Positions 32,314 to 42,833 of a stretch of DNA of 64,000 bases are shown here, piece after piece (positions within the stretch are counted from its first letter, which is position 1; each line of letters begins with the position of its first letter). The translations under genes and the position numbers were made by a program. This DNA is from ATX-6F1 sp943369485. Its GTDB lineage: Bacteria > Cyanobacteriota > Cyanobacteriia > PCC-6307 > Cyanobiaceae. The DNA lies in NCBI GenBank assembly GCA_943369485.1, contig CALRNH020000001.1, forward strand, positions 220,480 to 284,479, in the 5' to 3' direction. The notes under the pieces were generated by a model. The model did not search any database. It worked only from the letters and a program-made list of their open reading frames with translations, and was not told the origin of the DNA.

Positions 32314-33986
32314 GCCACCCCCTGCTTCGACGGGACAGCCGTGCGGCGATCGTCGCCGTGAGCCTCATGACCGCCCTGGTGGGCGTGCTCGATCTGATCA
32401 CGGCGATCACCCCGGCGTTGCCCGATTCCCTTGAGGATCTGGAGACGGTGTTTCCGCTGGAGGTGCGCACGGGCGCCCACGTGTTCGCTGGTTTCTCAAG
32501 CTTTCTGCTGATCACCCTGGCGCTCAACCTTTTGCGGCGCAAGCAGCTGGCCTGGCTGCTGATCTGCCTGCTGCTGGGTGGTTCGATCGCGCTCCACCTG
32601 CTGCGCGGGGTACAGCCGGCCATCGTTGGCTTCAGCGCAGCTCTGCTGCTCCTGCTGCTGTGGATGCGCCCGGCCTTCACCGCCCAGTCGGATCCGCCCT
32701 CGATCCGCCAGGGGTTGCGGGCGTTTGCGCTGGCGCTCCTGTTCACCCTGGCCTACGGAAGCCTGGGCTTCTACCTGCTTGATCGCCATTTCTCGGTCAA
32801 CTTCAACTGGGGGGACGCGATCACTCAGACCCTGGCGATGTTCTTCACCGAGGACAACGCTGGCCTCAGTCCGCGCACCCGTTTCGGGGCCAGCTTCGCC
32901 GATTCGATCGGCCTGCTCGGCCTGGCGACCATGGGCTACGGGCTCGTGATGCTGCTTCGGCCCGTGCTGCGGCCGCCAGGGCCCACGGCCCAGGAACGGG
33001 CGCGGGCCAAGGCGATCGTGCAGCGCCACGGGCGCGCCTCCCTCGCCGCTTTCTGCCTGCTCCCGGACAAGACCCTCTTCTTCAGCCCCTCGGGCGAGAG
33101 CCTGATCGCCTTCGCCGCCAAAGGACGCGGAGCCATCGCCCTGGGCGACCCGATTGGCCCCGAGAGCGACCGCCGTGAGGCCACGTCCGCCTTTCTGGCC
33201 CACTGCCGGCGCAACGACTGGGAACCGGCCTTCTATCAGGTGCTCCCCGACGACATTGACCTCTACCTCTCCCTGGGGCTGCGCGCGCTCAAGATTGGCG
33301 AAGAGGGGATCGTGGATCTCACCAGCTTCAGCCTGAAGGGCAAGGCGGCCGCTGGCCTTCGCACCCCGCTCAACAAGCTGCGAAAGCTGGGCCACCGGAT
33401 CGAGTTTCATTCGCCTCCCCTGCCCGATCCACTGATCGATGAGCTGGCGCCCGTGAGCGAGGAGTGGCTGCGCCAGATGGAGGGCGCTGAAAAGCGCTTC
33501 TCCCTGGGTTGGTTTGATCGCGATTACCTGCGCGCCAGCGACCTGGCCGTGGTGCGCACTCCCCAAGGCGCCATCAGCGCCTTCGCCAACCTGGTCACAG
33601 CCGTGCGTCCAGGGGAGGTGATGGTGGACCTGATGCGTAACCGATCCAAGCTTGAGCCAGGGACCATGGACGCCCTGTTCGTGTCGCTCTTTCAGCATTA
33701 CCAGGAGAAGGGCTACAGCCGCTTCAACCTCGGGCTCTCGGCCCTGAGCGGCCTTGAGGGCGACCAGCACGCCCCCCGGCTGGCACGAAGCCTGGAAAAG
33801 CTCTCCCGCCATCTGGACCGGTTCTATGGGTTCAAGGGGCTGCATGCTTACAAATCGAAGTTCAACCCCAGCTGGGAACCCCGCTATCTGTTGTTCCCCA
33901 GGCTCCAGGCCCTGCCAGATGTGGTGCTGGGGCTGGTCCGAGCCGATTCAGGAGATCGGCTGCTTGATTACGTCCGGCCCAGCTGA
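32310..33986 (+). CDS. MprF-like phosphatidylglycerol lysyltransferase (DUF2156)
   Basis: 558 residues from a GTG that overlaps the esterase stop by four bases. The N-terminal ~215 residues hold about six transmembrane helices, fewer than the 14 of full MprF; the C-terminal DUF2156 acyltransferase domain (about 235-540) contains ALGDPIGPESDRREA, WEPAFYQVLPDD, FNLGLSALSG and LHAYKSKFNPSWEPRYL. MprF proteins move lysine from Lys-tRNA to phosphatidylglycerol and change surface charge. The synthase part looks complete, while a full flippase domain is absent. Substrate amino acid not certain. Confidence 0.88.
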   Translation: MSHPLLRRDSRAAIVAVSLMTALVGVLDLITAITPALPDSLEDLETVFPLEVRTGAHVFAGFSSFLLITLALNLLRRKQLAWLLICLLLGGSIALHLLRGVQPAIVGFSAALLLLLLWMRPAFTAQSDPPSIRQGLRAFALALLFTLAYGSLGFYLLDRHFSVNFNWGDAITQTLAMFFTEDNAGLSPRTRFGASFADSIGLLGLATMGYGLVMLLRPVLRPPGPTAQERARAKAIVQRHGRASLAAFCLLPDKTLFFSPSGESLIAFAAKGRGAIALGDPIGPESDRREATSAFLAHCRRNDWEPAFYQVLPDDIDLYLSLGLRALKIGEEGIVDLTSFSLKGKAAAGLRTPLNKLRKLGHRIEFHSPPLPDPLIDELAPVSEEWLRQMEGAEKRFSLGWFDRDYLRASDLAVVRTPQGAISAFANLVTAVRPGEVMVDLMRNRSKLEPGTMDALFVSLFQHYQEKGYSRFNLGLSALSGLEGDQHAPRLARSLEKLSRHLDRFYGFKGLHAYKSKFNPSWEPRYLLFPRLQALPDVVLGLVRADSGDRLLDYVRPS

Positions 33987-34022
33987 TCGAGACCAGGGCG
34001 TGACAAAGGATCGTCCCAACGT

Positions 34023-34865
34023 TCAGTCCGGGGCAGCAGCGCGGGTCTCGAGGCCCAGCTCCTGGATCCAGCTGGCGATCAAATGGTTCACATGCCCGGC
34101 CTCCTCCACCATCAGCAGGTGGCCCGCCTCGGCGATGTGATGGTGCTGCCCCAACGCGAAATTGGCCGACAGAGCGTCCCCCATGTCACGGTTGAACATG
34201 GGGTCAAGGCCCCCTGTCAGCACCAGGGCGGGCGGCTCCCGCCAGCGCGACGGATCCTGCCGCCGATGCAGGTCATAGCCCCAGAACGGGCCCACGGATC
34301 GGTAGGGATCAGCGTTCGTGGGCAGGGGCGATTCAAGGAAGAATCGGTCCAGGGCGGGCCCGCTGCCGCCGCTGGCGAGGCGGCGGTAGATCTGCTGGGC
34401 CAGGGGCGCTTTGAACAGGTGGCGTCCCATGGTCTCCATCCAACGCACCAGGGGCGGTTCCCACCAGGGGTCGAGATCATGGGTCCCACCGGCGACCAGC
34501 ACCAGGCCGGCCAGGGGCAGGTGACGCGCCAGCTCCAACCCGATGGGCACGCCATAGCTGTGGCAGCAGAGGATCGGGGCATGGATGTTCTGGTGTTCGA
34601 GCAGCCGCCGCAGATCGCGGCCGTGGCGGCCAACCGAATAGGCGGGATAGGCCGACGACTGGCCATGGCCGCCAAGGTCGTAGGCCAGGGCCCCCCAGCC
34701 CCGCTCCAGGGCCGCCTCGAACTGACAACGCCAATTGAAGCGATTCCCCAACGCACCATGGATGAACACAAGGGTCGGCCCCTGGCCCAGGTGATGGGCG
34801 ACTTGAAACCGAACACCAGGGCGGAGGGTGATCGCCTCTCCAGCCATTGGATCGCCCTGGGCCAT
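34023..34865 (-). CDS. Alpha/beta-fold hydrolase
   Basis: 280 residues. Features of the family: oxyanion strand LVFIHGALGNRFNW, nucleophile elbow CCHSYGVPIG with Ser, TGGLDPMF with the acidic residue and EAGHLLMVEEAGH with the His. Signal peptide absent, so cytoplasmic. The substrate is unknown; a cap domain (about 140-200) covers the site. It converges with the MprF-like gene across a 36-base gap and is divergent from the peroxiredoxin gene. Confidence 0.85.
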   Translation of the reverse strand: MAQGDPMAGEAITLRPGVRFQVAHHLGQGPTLVFIHGALGNRFNWRCQFEAALERGWGALAYDLGGHGQSSAYPAYSVGRHGRDLRRLLEHQNIHAPILCCHSYGVPIGLELARHLPLAGLVLVAGGTHDLDPWWEPPLVRWMETMGRHLFKAPLAQQIYRRLASGGSGPALDRFFLESPLPTNADPYRSVGPFWGYDLHRRQDPSRWREPPALVLTGGLDPMFNRDMGDALSANFALGQHHHIAEAGHLLMVEEAGHVNHLIASWIQELGLETRAAAPD

Positions 34866-34951
34866 GGCTACCCCCAGAAGACGCCACAGGCATTCTCCCT
34901 GGCATCAACTCGGAGAAGGTGCTCCATGAACGGAGTAGCCGGGTACGTTCC

Positions 34952-34957
34952 TAGGTT
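34952..34957 (+). promoter_or_regulatory. Putative -10 box of the peroxiredoxin gene
   Basis: TAGGTT, only 8 bases before the ATG at 34966. If used, the transcript would be nearly leaderless for that ATG, or the GTG at 34981 would be the true start with a leader of about 15 bases. Confidence 0.35.
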
Positions 34958-34965
34958 GGGTCACG

Positions 34966-35442
34966 ATGCGCATCGTTTCAGTGGCCGCAGCTCTGCAGGT
35001 GGGCGATCCGATCCCGCCGATCGCCCTCATCGACCAGAACGGCCTCGAGCGCCGCAGTGATCAGTTGAACGGCCAACCGCTGGTGTTGTTCTTCTATCCC
35101 AAGGACGACACCCCCGGTTGCACGGCCGAGGTCTGCGCCTTCCGTGACGGCCACGCCGATCTCGAAGCCCTCGGCGCCCAGGTATGGGGCGTCAGCGGCG
35201 ATGACGCCGCCAGCCACAGCCGCTTCGCCGGACGCCATGGCCTGCCATTCCCGCTGCTGGTGGATCGAGGCAACAGCCTGCGCAAGGCCTTCGGCGTCCC
35301 CAGCGTGCTGGGGCTGCTGCCCGGGCGGGTCACGTACGTGATCGATGGCAGCGGTGTGGTGCGCCATGTGTTCAACAACCTGCTCGATGGGGCCGCCCAT
35401 GCCCGCGAAGCTTTGGCGGCACTCAAGGCCCTCCAGGCTTGA
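34966..35442 (+). CDS. Peroxiredoxin Q / Bcp
   Basis: 158 residues. Thioredoxin fold with the peroxidatic Cys in FFYPKDDTPGCTAEVCAFRD; the second Cys five residues later is the resolving Cys of the atypical 2-Cys (PrxQ) type. VSGDDAASHSRFAGRHGLPF and the VTYVIDGSGVVRH strand follow. It reduces hydrogen peroxide and lipid peroxides with thioredoxin, important beside a photosynthetic membrane. The N-terminal residues before LQVGDPIPPI are uncertain, and a GTG at 34981 is a credible alternative start. Confidence 0.93.
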   Translation: MRIVSVAAALQVGDPIPPIALIDQNGLERRSDQLNGQPLVLFFYPKDDTPGCTAEVCAFRDGHADLEALGAQVWGVSGDDAASHSRFAGRHGLPFPLLVDRGNSLRKAFGVPSVLGLLPGRVTYVIDGSGVVRHVFNNLLDGAAHAREALAALKALQA

Positions 35443-35464
35443 ACCACCCCCAGCGCCCCAAGCG

Positions 35465-36238
35465 ATGAGCGTCTGGCAGCAGCAGGGGCCACTCTGGTGC
35501 CTCACCCCGCGTGAGCCGATCGGACTGGTGGAGTTCATCGGCGGCACCGGACTGGCACTCACACCCCAGCTCAGCTACAGGCGCCTGCTGGAGGCCCTCG
35601 TCCGCCAGGGGGCCCAGGTGCGCGCCTGGGGATACGTGCCAGGTTTCGATCACCAGGCCCAGGCCAACGAGGCATGGCGTGCCTTTCGCCAGGCCAGGGA
35701 GAGGCGGCCGACGAGCGGGGGCCTGGCGCCGCTGCGGATCGGCCACAGCCTCGGCTGCAAGCTGCACCTGCTGGCCCCCGATGGGGGCCGGAGCTGCGCC
35801 GGTCTGGTGGCCCTGAGCTTCAATAACTTCGCCGCCGCCAGCTCGATTCCACTCCTCGGGGAACTGGCCCCGCGGCTCGGACTGAGCAGCGAGTTCAGCC
35901 CCTCGCCACCGGAAACCCTGCGGCTGATCGCCAATGGCTACGGCCAGCGCCGCAACCTGCTGGTGCGCTTCAGCCGTGATGCCATCGACCAGAGCGAGGA
36001 GCTGCTGAGGGTGTTGCGACGGCGGCCGAACGACAACTCCCGGCTGCTTGATCTGCCGGGCGACCACCTGACTCCCGCCAGCGCCGGCGTGCGCCAGAAC
36101 CTGCTGGGCAGCTGGGCCGATGATCCGGCGAGGGTGCGTCAGATGCGCCAATTGTGCGAACAAGTGACGCAGTGGTGGCACGACTCTGAGCAATCCCACC
36201 ATCGCAACGAGTCCAACGATTCAGCCGAGATCAATTGA
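35465..36238 (+). CDS. DUF1350 alpha/beta hydrolase-like protein
   Basis: 257 residues, starting 22 bases after the peroxiredoxin gene. The family pattern is clear: GLVEFIGGTGLALTPQLSYRRLLEAL, then RIGHSLGCKLHLL, where GHSLG is a nucleophile elbow, and LPGDHLTPASAG with a candidate His. DUF1350 occurs across cyanobacteria and plastids and is thought to be an alpha/beta hydrolase; its substrate is unknown. The last 20 residues are hydrophilic and variable. Confidence 0.85.
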   Translation: MSVWQQQGPLWCLTPREPIGLVEFIGGTGLALTPQLSYRRLLEALVRQGAQVRAWGYVPGFDHQAQANEAWRAFRQARERRPTSGGLAPLRIGHSLGCKLHLLAPDGGRSCAGLVALSFNNFAAASSIPLLGELAPRLGLSSEFSPSPPETLRLIANGYGQRRNLLVRFSRDAIDQSEELLRVLRRRPNDNSRLLDLPGDHLTPASAGVRQNLLGSWADDPARVRQMRQLCEQVTQWWHDSEQSHHRNESNDSAEIN

Positions 36239-36295
36239 CAGACCAGGGATTCAGCCACAGGGTGTGCGGGATTCACCAGCCTCATCAAAGTTTCC

Positions 36296-36630
36296 ATGGC
36301 CCAACCCGTTGATGCCTTCGTTTCCGGCTGGCAGCGCTCGTTTGAGTACGAGGGCCGCTCCAGCCGTGGCGACTTCTGGTGGTTCGTGCTCGCGAACTTC
36401 ATCGTCTCGTTGATACTCGCCATCGCGACCAACGCGGTCAGCCAGCTCATGGCGCTCTACACCCTCTATTCGATCGCTGTGATCGTTCCCTCGATCCCCC
36501 TGACGATTCGCCGCCTGCGAGATGCGGGCAAGCCCTGGCCCTGGACTTCATTTCCCTGATCCCACTGATCGGCCCGATCTGGCTGATCGTGCTTCTGGTT
36601 CAGGCCTCTGTAGGGGCCGTGGCCGGCTGA
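36296..36630 (+). pseudogene. DUF805 membrane protein gene with a frameshift
   Basis: The first frame (ATG 36296) gives VDAFVSGWQRSFEYEGRSSRG cut to its core, three hydrophobic helices and RRLRDAGKPWPW, all typical of DUF805, then stops at 36559. The missing fourth helix is encoded at once in another frame (FISLIPLIGPIWLIVLLVQ) up to a stop at 36630. One extra base near 36535-36545 explains both. It may be a real pseudogene or a sequencing error; no slippery sequence that would allow programmed frameshifting is visible. Confidence 0.75.
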
Positions 36631-36643
36631 GGGAGGGGCCTGC

Positions 36644-38608
<1,965 letters not shown>

Positions 38609-38725
38609 CCATCCGCTGCACCGCGCACCCATTCAAGCCAGGCACGGCCCTGCCCGCCCAGGGGGGAGACGGATGTTGAGGGTTGTGGCCAGCGGTGCCA
38701 AGAGGTGGGCTGGGAGGATGGCCCG

Positions 38726-39376
38726 ATGAGCCGGCCCGCCGCCTGTCTGTTCGACCTCGATGGTCTCCTGCTGGACACCGAGCCGCTGCATGGCCGCGCC
38801 TGGCGGGAGGCGGCCCGTCATTTCGGCGTGGAGCTGGCCCATGACCAGCTGCTGGTCCTGCGGGGTCGCCGGCGGGAGGACAACGCCGATCAGGTTCGCC
38901 GCTGGATCAAGGCGGGGGAAGGCCAGCCCCCCACGCCGGAGGAGCTGTTGGCCGTGCAACAGCCGATCGCCAGGCAGTTGCTGCCCCAGGCCAGCGCCAT
39001 CGATGGAGCGGCGGAACTGCTCACCCGCTGCCGGGAGCTGGCCATCCCCATGGCCCTGGTCACCAGCAGCAGCCGTGAGGCCGTGGCGCGCAAGGCCGCT
39101 CCGCACCCCTGGCTGGAGCTGATCGACCTGCGGGTGCATGGCGACGACCCCGAACTGGGGCAGGGCAAGCCCGCCCCCGATGGTTACCTGCTTGCTGCCC
39201 GGCGCCTGGGCGTGGCGGCTGGCGATTGCTGGGCCTTCGAGGATTCCCCGGCCGGCGCCTGTGCCGCCCTGGAGGCCGGCTGCCGGGTGCATGTGCTGGC
39301 TGCGGATCTCGATGAGGGGGCCTTCCCTGTGGGGGTGCGGTTGATTCGCAGTCTTCGGTCGGTGGAACTGGCCTAG
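38726..39376 (+). CDS. HAD-family phosphatase (beta-phosphoglucomutase-like)
   Basis: 216 residues from the ATG at 38726, preceded by a good ribosome site (GGGAGG, 38711-38716). HAD motifs: I FDLDGLLLDTEP, II VTSSSREAV, III lysine in GQGKPAPDGYLLA, IV FEDSPAGACAAL. The cap is of the small helical type, as in sugar-phosphate phosphatases and phosphoglucomutases. The substrate cannot be assigned. It is followed by an unusually long non-coding stretch. Confidence 0.9.
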   Translation: MSRPAACLFDLDGLLLDTEPLHGRAWREAARHFGVELAHDQLLVLRGRRREDNADQVRRWIKAGEGQPPTPEELLAVQQPIARQLLPQASAIDGAAELLTRCRELAIPMALVTSSSREAVARKAAPHPWLELIDLRVHGDDPELGQGKPAPDGYLLAARRLGVAAGDCWAFEDSPAGACAALEAGCRVHVLAADLDEGAFPVGVRLIRSLRSVELA

Positions 39377-40215
39377 GAGCTACGGTGCGGCCCTGATCGG
39401 CCACCGAAAGAATCATCGATCCCGGGCGCCAGGGCGCGCCGATCCAACCCTTCGCCAGCTGGTCGGGTCTTCCCCACGCGCAGCCGCTGGCCAGACCCAC
39501 GGCAGGGTCCCGGTCGGACGATACCAGCGTGCCGATCGCACCAGCCAGGAATCAGCAAGGGGGCGATGGCTGCTTGGCGCTGAAATGATCTCGACGTCGA
39601 TGAACGCCGGTGGTGCTGGATTCAACCTGCGCTGGGTCTGGGGAGGAGCTTCGGCGCAGACTCCATCAAGGGCGATCGGCCTCTGAAGCCTGAACCCATC
39701 GCCCAGCGGTTGATCGAAAACGTCCGCGTCGCTGTGCCGAGGACCACCCCTGGGAGCGCTCTCCATGGCCGCTCATTCCCTTGACAGGATGCTCATCGTC
39801 GAAGGCGCATCAGCGGAACTTCCATGATCCTGCACCTCTGGGCCACGATCGACCCCGCTGGTCTGCAGAAATCGTTCTTGTGTATCGAGCCAATTCCGAT
39901 TCGGACCCATTGAAGCAGTCGCAAGGAGTCAATCCCAGCCAGGGAACCTTGTTGGATCCCTTGCCGGAGCGCACATCCCAACGGATGAACCTCCTCCCTT
40001 CCCCACAACCGAAACAGCCCCATCGGCGTTCAGAGGCGATCCAAGCGTTTAGCCATTGGTCTGGGGCACTCCTTAGCTGGTGACAACGGAAACGTGTGGC
40101 CTTCGGGTGACATTCGTCAACGGATCCTGGCTTCTGTGCCTTTGGCTACAGGCCCAGGGACGCAATCACCGGACTGTGACCAAGCCCGTTTATCGATCAG
40201 TTCCTGCAAAGGGCT
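39377..40215. other. Long intergenic stretch without a recognisable gene
   Basis: About 840 bases between the HAD gene and amt. Open frames exist on both strands (for example minus 39413-39766 and plus 39781-40083), but their translations are low in hydrophobic order and look random. No tRNA, terminator or recognisable small RNA is visible. The right end must hold the amt promoter. Confidence 0.6.
40136..40149 (+). promoter_or_regulatory. Possible NtcA-binding site upstream of amt
   Basis: GTG-N8-TAC is one mismatch from the nitrogen regulator NtcA consensus GTA-N8-TAC. A -10-like TATCGA lies at 40191-40196, 22 bases before the ATG at 40219, but the distance from the site to it is larger than the usual 22 bases, which weakens the call. 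Confidence 0.3.
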
Positions 40216-40218
40216 TTG

Positions 40219-41691
40219 ATGATGCGAAGGACCCAACCCAATCCCAACTGGAGCTCCGCCCTAACGGCCGGACCCTCCGCTCTCGAAACATTTGACAGAC
40301 TCCGCGCCGGTTTCATGGCAGGAGTGCAGGACCCCCAACTGCGCCGGGTGGCTGTGATCCTCCTGGCCGCCGGCGCTGGGTTACTTCCTTTGATGGCCGG
40401 TGCCGCCAAGGCGGCCCTGACCAAAGTCCCCACCGACGGGGCTGACAACCTGCTGATGTTGATCGGCTCGGCCCTCGTGCTGCTGATGACACCAGGTCTG
40501 GCGTTCTTCTACGGCGGCTTCACCCGCGCCAAGAACGTGCTCAATTGCATGATGATGAGCTTCTTCCTGATGGGTCTCGTCGGGGTGCTCTGGGTGGTGA
40601 TCGGCTACAGCCTTGCCTTCGGCACCGGATTTGGAAGCCCCTTCATTGGTGGCCTCGAGTTCTTCATGCTCAATGGCGTCGGTGGCGAGCTCGGTGATGC
40701 CCCCCTGGCCGACGGGTTTGCCATCAGTGCCACCAGCTTCGCCCTGTTCCAGGGCATGTTCGCGATCATCACTCCAGCACTCATCAGTGGCGCCTTGGTG
40801 GAGCGCATCAACTTCAAGGCCTGGTTCTGGTTCTCCCTGATCTGGAGCCTGTTCGTCTATTCCCCCATGGCCAAGATGGTCTGGGGAGGTGGATTCCTCG
40901 GATGCTTTGGCATCGGCGCGATCGATTTCGCCGGTGGCACCGTGGTGCACATTGCTTCTGGTGTGTCCGCCCTTGTCGCTGCGGCGATCATTGGCAAACG
41001 CACCAACTGGCCCGAGCAGAAGAGCCCACCCCACAACGTGCCCTTCATTCTTCTGGGCGCAGGCCTGCTCTGGTTCGGCTGGTTCGGCTTCAACGGGGCC
41101 AGCATGTTCGCCTCCAAGACGGCCGGTTACCCCTTCCTCACCACCACCACCGCTGCTTCGGCGGCGCTGCTCACCTGGTGCCTGCTGGAGTGGTTCCTGG
41201 ATGGAAAACCCACCGCCGTCGGTGCGGCCACGGGTGCCGTGGCCGGTCTGGTGGGGATCACTCCCGCCGCGGGCTTCGTCTACATGGGGCACTCGATCAT
41301 CATCGGTGCGCTCACTGCCACGGCTTGCCTGATCGCCGTACGGGTCAAGATGGCGATCAAATTCGATGATTCGCTCGACACCTTCATGGTCCATGGAGTC
41401 GGGGGAACCGTGGGTGCCTTGCTCACGGGAGTGTTCGCTGTGAAGGTCCTGGTGCCGGCGGACTACTTCCCGGTTTCAGCGAAAATCATGGAAGCGGGCG
41501 GCAACCTGGGGCTGTTCGTGGTACAGCTCAAGGCCGTACTGATCACCTACGGATTCGTGGGCATTGGAACAGCTGTGATCCTCTTGGTTCTCGGGGCGAT
41601 CATGCCGCTTCGGGTCACCCCCGAAGAAGAGGATCGTGGTCTCGACTACGTGCTGCACGGGGAAGAGGCCTACGACCCGATGGCCTATTGA
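40219..41691 (+). CDS. amt: Ammonium transporter
   Basis: 490 residues from the ATG at 40219 (a TTG sits one codon earlier and another ATG at 40222). A cleavable N-terminal hydrophobic segment (VAVILLAAGAGLLPLMAGAA, about 44-63) precedes eleven transmembrane helices, as in cyanobacterial Amt1. Hallmarks: PGLAFFYGGFTRAKNVLN, GGTVVHIASGVSAL with the first pore His, WFGWFGFNGAS, and DTFMVHGVGGTVGALLTG with the second His. It takes up ammonium under nitrogen limitation, usually with NtcA and PII control. A strong terminator follows. Confidence 0.97.
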   Translation: MMRRTQPNPNWSSALTAGPSALETFDRLRAGFMAGVQDPQLRRVAVILLAAGAGLLPLMAGAAKAALTKVPTDGADNLLMLIGSALVLLMTPGLAFFYGGFTRAKNVLNCMMMSFFLMGLVGVLWVVIGYSLAFGTGFGSPFIGGLEFFMLNGVGGELGDAPLADGFAISATSFALFQGMFAIITPALISGALVERINFKAWFWFSLIWSLFVYSPMAKMVWGGGFLGCFGIGAIDFAGGTVVHIASGVSALVAAAIIGKRTNWPEQKSPPHNVPFILLGAGLLWFGWFGFNGASMFASKTAGYPFLTTTTAASAALLTWCLLEWFLDGKPTAVGAATGAVAGLVGITPAAGFVYMGHSIIIGALTATACLIAVRVKMAIKFDDSLDTFMVHGVGGTVGALLTGVFAVKVLVPADYFPVSAKIMEAGGNLGLFVVQLKAVLITYGFVGIGTAVILLVLGAIMPLRVTPEEEDRGLDYVLHGEEAYDPMAY

Positions 41692-41722
41692 GCTTCGAAC
41701 TGCCATCAAACCAGTTCAGTTC

Positions 41723-41748
41723 AGCCCCCGCCCTCGCGGGGGCTTTTT
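41723..41748 (+). terminator. Rho-independent terminator of amt
   Basis: GCCCCCGC and GCGGGGGC pair around a CCTC loop, followed by TTTTT at 41744-41748. Confidence 0.9.
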
Positions 41749-41836
41749 CATGGCCGCCCAGCTGAACTGGAGTGCGCCACATCTGAACAGTGACCAAGTC
41801 ACTCGATTGAAGGCGAGGAAACTCTGCTTCAGGAAT

Positions 41837-42808
41837 TCAGTAGAGCCGGCTGAGCACGAAATCCGGTAGGGCCAGCAAGGCGCTGCGGGATTCAGAGGGA
41901 GATAGCCAGGCCAGGCAGCCAGCGGCCTCGCGGGCGAAGCCCTCGGCCAGGGCTCGGGAGCGTTGAATGGCATCAGAGCCGCGCACCAGCTCCAGGGCTT
42001 GTTCGAGATCGCCCGGTTCACAGAGCTCCCGTTCGATCAAGCCGGCCAGGGAGGGCCGCTCTTCCAGGGCATAGAGCACCGGCGCCGTCAGGTAGCCGGT
42101 GGCCAGATCGCTGGCGGCTGGCTTGCCCAGCTGCTGGTCACTGCCTGTGAAGTCGAGGATGTCGTCGACCACCTGGAAAGCAAGCCCCAGCTGGCGGCCA
42201 AAACGGTAGAGATCGTCGAGCTGGTCTGCGGGAAGCCCGCTGAGCACCCCGGCGGCCCGGGCACTGTTCGCGATCAGCGAGGCGGTCTTGCAGTAGCTCT
42301 TGTCGAGGTAGGTGGCGAAGCTCTGGCCCGTGTCGTAGCGGTAGAGGCCCTGGCGCACCTCGCCATCGGCCAGATCCATGATCACCCGCGAGAGCAGCTT
42401 GACCACCTCAAGGTCGTCGAGGTTGGCGAGGTGCCAGCTGGCCTGGGCAAACAGAAAGTCGCCCGCCAGCACCGCGACCCGATGGTTGAAGCGGCTATGA
42501 ACCGTGGCCACGCCCCGACGGGTGGAGGCCTCATCCACAACGTCGTCGTGGACCAGGGAGGCCGTATGGATCATCTCTGTGATCTCGGCCAGGCGGCGGT
42601 GGCGGGAGCTCAGCTCCCCATCGGGTGCAAGGGCGCGGGAAAGCAACAGCACAATGCCCGGACGGATGCGCTTTCCTCCGGCGCTGAACAGATGCTCCGC
42701 GGCCGCCTGAAGGATCGGGTGGCCGGCACCGATGAGGTTGCGCAGGTCACTGAGCAGGGTCTCGAGGTCGGCTTCGACCGGCTGGAGTAGCTCTGCAACC
42801 GTTGCCAT
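41837..42808 (-). CDS. sds: Solanesyl (polyprenyl) diphosphate synthase
   Basis: 323 residues from the ATG at 42808; longer in-frame extension upstream overlaps murI and is not credible. It is a trans-prenyltransferase with the first aspartate motif LVHDDVVDEASTRRG and the second QVVDDILDFTGS, plus GGKRIRPGIVLL near the N-terminus. The residues just before the first motif are small or aromatic in a way typical of long-chain enzymes. It makes the C45 side chain of plastoquinone-9. Next upstream gene is murI, same strand. Confidence 0.93.
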   Translation of the reverse strand: MATVAELLQPVEADLETLLSDLRNLIGAGHPILQAAAEHLFSAGGKRIRPGIVLLLSRALAPDGELSSRHRRLAEITEMIHTASLVHDDVVDEASTRRGVATVHSRFNHRVAVLAGDFLFAQASWHLANLDDLEVVKLLSRVIMDLADGEVRQGLYRYDTGQSFATYLDKSYCKTASLIANSARAAGVLSGLPADQLDDLYRFGRQLGLAFQVVDDILDFTGSDQQLGKPAASDLATGYLTAPVLYALEERPSLAGLIERELCEPGDLEQALELVRGSDAIQRSRALAEGFAREAAGCLAWLSPSESRSALLALPDFVLSRLY

Positions 42809-42827
42809 GGACCCCTCCGGTGGCCCG

Positions 42828-42833
42828 ATCCTA
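42828..42833 (-). promoter_or_regulatory. Putative -10 box of sds
   Basis: TAGGAT on the minus strand, 19 bases before the ATG at 42808 and overlapping the stop of murI. Confidence 0.35.

Noticed and set aside
39413..40083. Open frames in the gap before amt (minus 39413-39766, plus 39781-40083)
   Set aside because: Composition looks random, there is no ribosome site, and no motif is visible.
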